Below are positions 21,741 to 23,238 of a stretch of 23,238 bases of DNA, piece after piece. Positions within the stretch are counted from its first letter, which is position 1. Every line of letters starts with the position of its first letter. The notes under the pieces were generated by a model that saw only the letters and a program-made list of their open reading frames with translations, ran no database searches and was not told where the DNA came from. The position numbers and the translations under genes were made by a program. The stretch is from a virus, in IMG/VR virus record IMGVR_UViG_3300028423_000597, positions 1 to 23,238 of that record; one strand, 5' to 3'.

Positions 21741-23238
21741 GACGCATCCAGTGTGGCGTCCCTGTTACCATCGTTGTCAAGCGTTGCGGTTACCCTATCG
21801 GTGGACCCAGATGTGTCTTTGAACACCGCTGTTGCCGTGCCACCGCCTGACGTATCGCCAAACAGCACCGCGCCCATCAGCCTCATCCACTCCTTGAGCG
21901 AATATGTGCCTTCTATGACGCCAGCTAAGATGTCTGACACCGAGATGTCATTCAGTGCCGCCACCTCATCGCTTATGTCTTCTAGTGTGTCAGAATCCGC
22001 CCCAGTCCTGGCAACCTCAGTTGACCCACTATCCTCTGACTTGAGGGGATACGCGGTTGTTTCATCGTATTTGTCCGACGTGATTGCATCGTCAGTAAGG
22101 GCCATCTCGTCACCGGCTTGCGCCGCCGTCTTAGCGTCGTCGTAAGCAGCGCTTAGCGTGATGCCCGTAGTTGTATCTGGCCCTTGTTCAAGAGCGTTGG
22201 CCGTGAATCTCTGCGTGCCGCCATCGTCCTCTGTGAGGTCGCCAAGGAGAGAGCCCGCTGACGGCTGGGCGCTAAGGGCCGCGGTAATCAGCTCGTCCAG
22301 CCTGTAGTTCTCGATTGCCTCGTCTACCTCGGCGTCTACATCGCTTGCGCTTATGTCGTTTAGGCCGGATATGAGCCCTGGAACATCATCTGACTGCAGC
22401 TCGTTTGTGTCTGCCTGGATTTCGTCTATGTGTTCGGCCAAGGAGCCGGCCGTGCCCTTATGATCGTCTACACTCTCCTGTAAGACTGCATCGGCAATAT
22501 CTGCAGCAGAGGCTCCGCCCCCGGCATCGTCAAGGCTTTCACCAGTCGAACCGGCGCTGGTGTGATCGGCCTGTGCCTCATCCCATACGGCATCAGCGAT
22601 GTCAGCCGAAGCCGGGTCATTGAGCCCCGCAATCTCGTCACTGATGTCTTCTAGCGTATCCGAGTCCGCACCCGTCCTCGCCACCTCTGTCGAGCCACTA
22701 TCTGCGCTCTCTAGCGGATATGCAGTCGATTCATCGTACTTGGCGCTGGTGATTGCGTCGTCAGCCAGCTCAATCCCCGTTGTCGTATCCGGCCCCTGCT
22801 CCAGCGCGTTGCTCGTAAATCGCTGTGTACCGCCATCGTCTTCTGTCAAATCAGCCAGCAGGGAGCTTGCCGTGGGCTGTGCGCTCAAAGCTGCCGTGAG
22901 TAGCTCGTCAAGCCGGTACGTTTCAATCGCTGTATCCACCTCAGCGTTGATTGCGGCCGTGGCGTCGCCGCCCTCAATCTGCGTGGCGTCCACTTGCAGC
23001 TTGTCGTTGCCCAGCTGCGCGTCAAACACGTTGGCGGGTAACACCATGAAGTCCTTCCACATCGGCAAGCACGCATCGTCGTCCCGCACGAACAGCCGCA
23101 GTCGCCCCACGGTGTCCGTGTCGCCCGTGTCCAGCGTGACGGTGTACATACCACCCGCACGATGGGTGAACGTGGTATCGCCGCTGATGTCCACCAGACT
23201 GGTGCCCTCGTGCTTGTAGACGCCAATCTCGTCCACGG
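21737..23238 (-). CDS. Repeat-containing phage structural protein (5'-partial)
   Basis: The reading frame is open to the window edge, so the true start lies beyond position 23238; the GTG at 23236 is simply the first start-like codon in view. About 500 residues are visible. The first ~80 are beta-rich, with a 'VLPANVFDA..GNDKLQVD' segment of a kind I recognise from phage virion proteins of unknown structure. Two long near-identical repeats follow, separated by an alanine/aspartate-rich region with 'ADIADAVWDE' and 'ADIADAVLQE'. The end, 'LKEWMRLMGAVLFGDTSGGG' and then '..DRVTATLDNDGNRDATLD', is a recurrent C-terminal module of phage structural proteins. It is strongly acidic with almost no Cys. 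Its stop overlaps the next start (ATGA). It is probably a fibre or appendage protein of head or tail; no enzymatic motif is visible, and the exact role is unknown. Confidence 0.75.
   Translation of the reverse strand, partial: VDEIGVYKHEGTSLVDISGDTTFTHRAGGMYTVTLDTGDTDTVGRLRLFVRDDDACLPMWKDFMVLPANVFDAQLGNDKLQVDATQIEGGDATAAINAEVDTAIETYRLDELLTAALSAQPTASSLLADLTEDDGGTQRFTSNALEQGPDTTTGIELADDAITSAKYDESTAYPLESADSGSTEVARTGADSDTLEDISDEIAGLNDPASADIADAVWDEAQADHTSAGSTGESLDDAGGGASAADIADAVLQESVDDHKGTAGSLAEHIDEIQADTNELQSDDVPGLISGLNDISASDVDAEVDEAIENYRLDELITAALSAQPSAGSLLGDLTEDDGGTQRFTANALEQGPDTTTGITLSAAYDDAKTAAQAGDEMALTDDAITSDKYDETTAYPLKSEDSGSTEVARTGADSDTLEDISDEVAALNDISVSDILAGVIEGTYSLKEWMRLMGAVLFGDTSGGGTATAVFKDTSGSTDRVTATLDNDGNRDATLDAS
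21947..22327 (-). repeat. Internal protein repeat copy 2
   Basis: Second copy of the repeat, from 'VDEAIENYRLDELITAALSA' to 'EDISDEVAALND'. It carries an extra stretch of about 19 residues containing 'AYDDAKTAAQAGDEMA' before 'DDAITSDKYDETTAYPL'; copy 1 goes directly to 'DDAITSAKYDESTAYPL'. Confidence 0.85.
22616..22939 (-). repeat. Internal protein repeat copy 1
   Basis: First copy of a long direct repeat in the structural protein at 21737-23238. It runs from 'VDTAIETYRLDELLTAALSA' to 'EDISDEIAGLND'. It matches copy 2 at 21947-22327 closely at protein level, including 'LTEDDGGTQRFT.NALEQGP' and 'STEVARTGADSDTLEDISDE', but is 19 codons shorter. The DNA has diverged at many third positions, which suggests an old duplication kept by protein-level selection. 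Confidence 0.85.

Noticed and set aside
1-23238. tRNA genes, CRISPR arrays, insertion sequences, attachment sites
   Set aside because: No cloverleaf-like segments, regularly spaced short repeats, transposase-like frames or integrase were visible. The only long repeats are inside the fibre-like protein gene.

Overview
The window is part of the late structural gene module of a tailed double-stranded DNA virus, most likely a long-tailed (siphovirus-type) bacteriophage. Every gene I can support lies on the minus strand, so transcription runs from position 23238 down to 1. Genes are tightly packed: several junctions are ATGA overlaps and most others have a strong AGGAGG-like ribosome binding site. 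There are no tRNA or rRNA genes, CRISPR arrays, insertion sequences or integrase, and nothing identifies the bacterial host. The ribosome binding sites and one near-consensus sigma-70-type promoter only indicate a bacterial virus. I see no close match to a named phage.

Layout in transcription order. (1) 23238-20688: a repeat-rich structural protein cut by the window edge, a tiny Tyr-Trp-Pro repeat protein, a 48-aa protein, a 122-aa protein and an 87-aa protein. (2) A promoter at about 20644-20672, then 20633-18745: two small unknown proteins, a zinc-ribbon protein and two related beta-rich proteins that look like capsid decoration or head-fibre proteins. (3) 18724-15184: scaffold, major capsid protein, and two connector/neck proteins. 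(4) 15173-12960: major tail tube protein, a small helical protein, and a tail assembly chaperone pair joined by a predicted -1 frameshift. (5) 12970-5306: a 2554-aa tape measure protein. (6) 5309-1: a distal-tail-like protein, a 1503-aa tail hub/tip protein, and the start of an OB-fold plus fibre protein that runs off the window. Terminase and portal are not seen; by usual gene order they would lie upstream, beyond position 23238.

The most unusual object is the tape measure protein. Its C-terminal half is typical: a Gly/Ala hydrophobic segment, Gln-rich repeats and a long charged coiled coil. Its N-terminal half carries what looks like a complete RecB/Cas4-type PD-(D/E)XK nuclease core (H1191, E1205/E1207, D1224, D1235-x-K1237, Q1255-x3-Y1259). 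Before that lies a DADGD motif at 788-792, preceded at suitable distances by RIVMPEQEL and GQPTP segments that resemble the catalytic double-psi beta-barrel of beta-prime/QDE-1-type RNA polymerases. If both hold up, this protein would combine a tail-length ruler with a virion-carried nuclease and an RNA polymerase-like module that could enter the cell with the DNA. The nuclease call is well supported by motifs; the polymerase call is a motif-level hypothesis.

The genes work together to build the particle. The scaffold and capsid proteins form the head, decorated by the small beta proteins. The connectors join head and tail, and the chaperones load the tape measure while the tube protein polymerises around it. 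The last three genes form the tail tip and host-contact apparatus.
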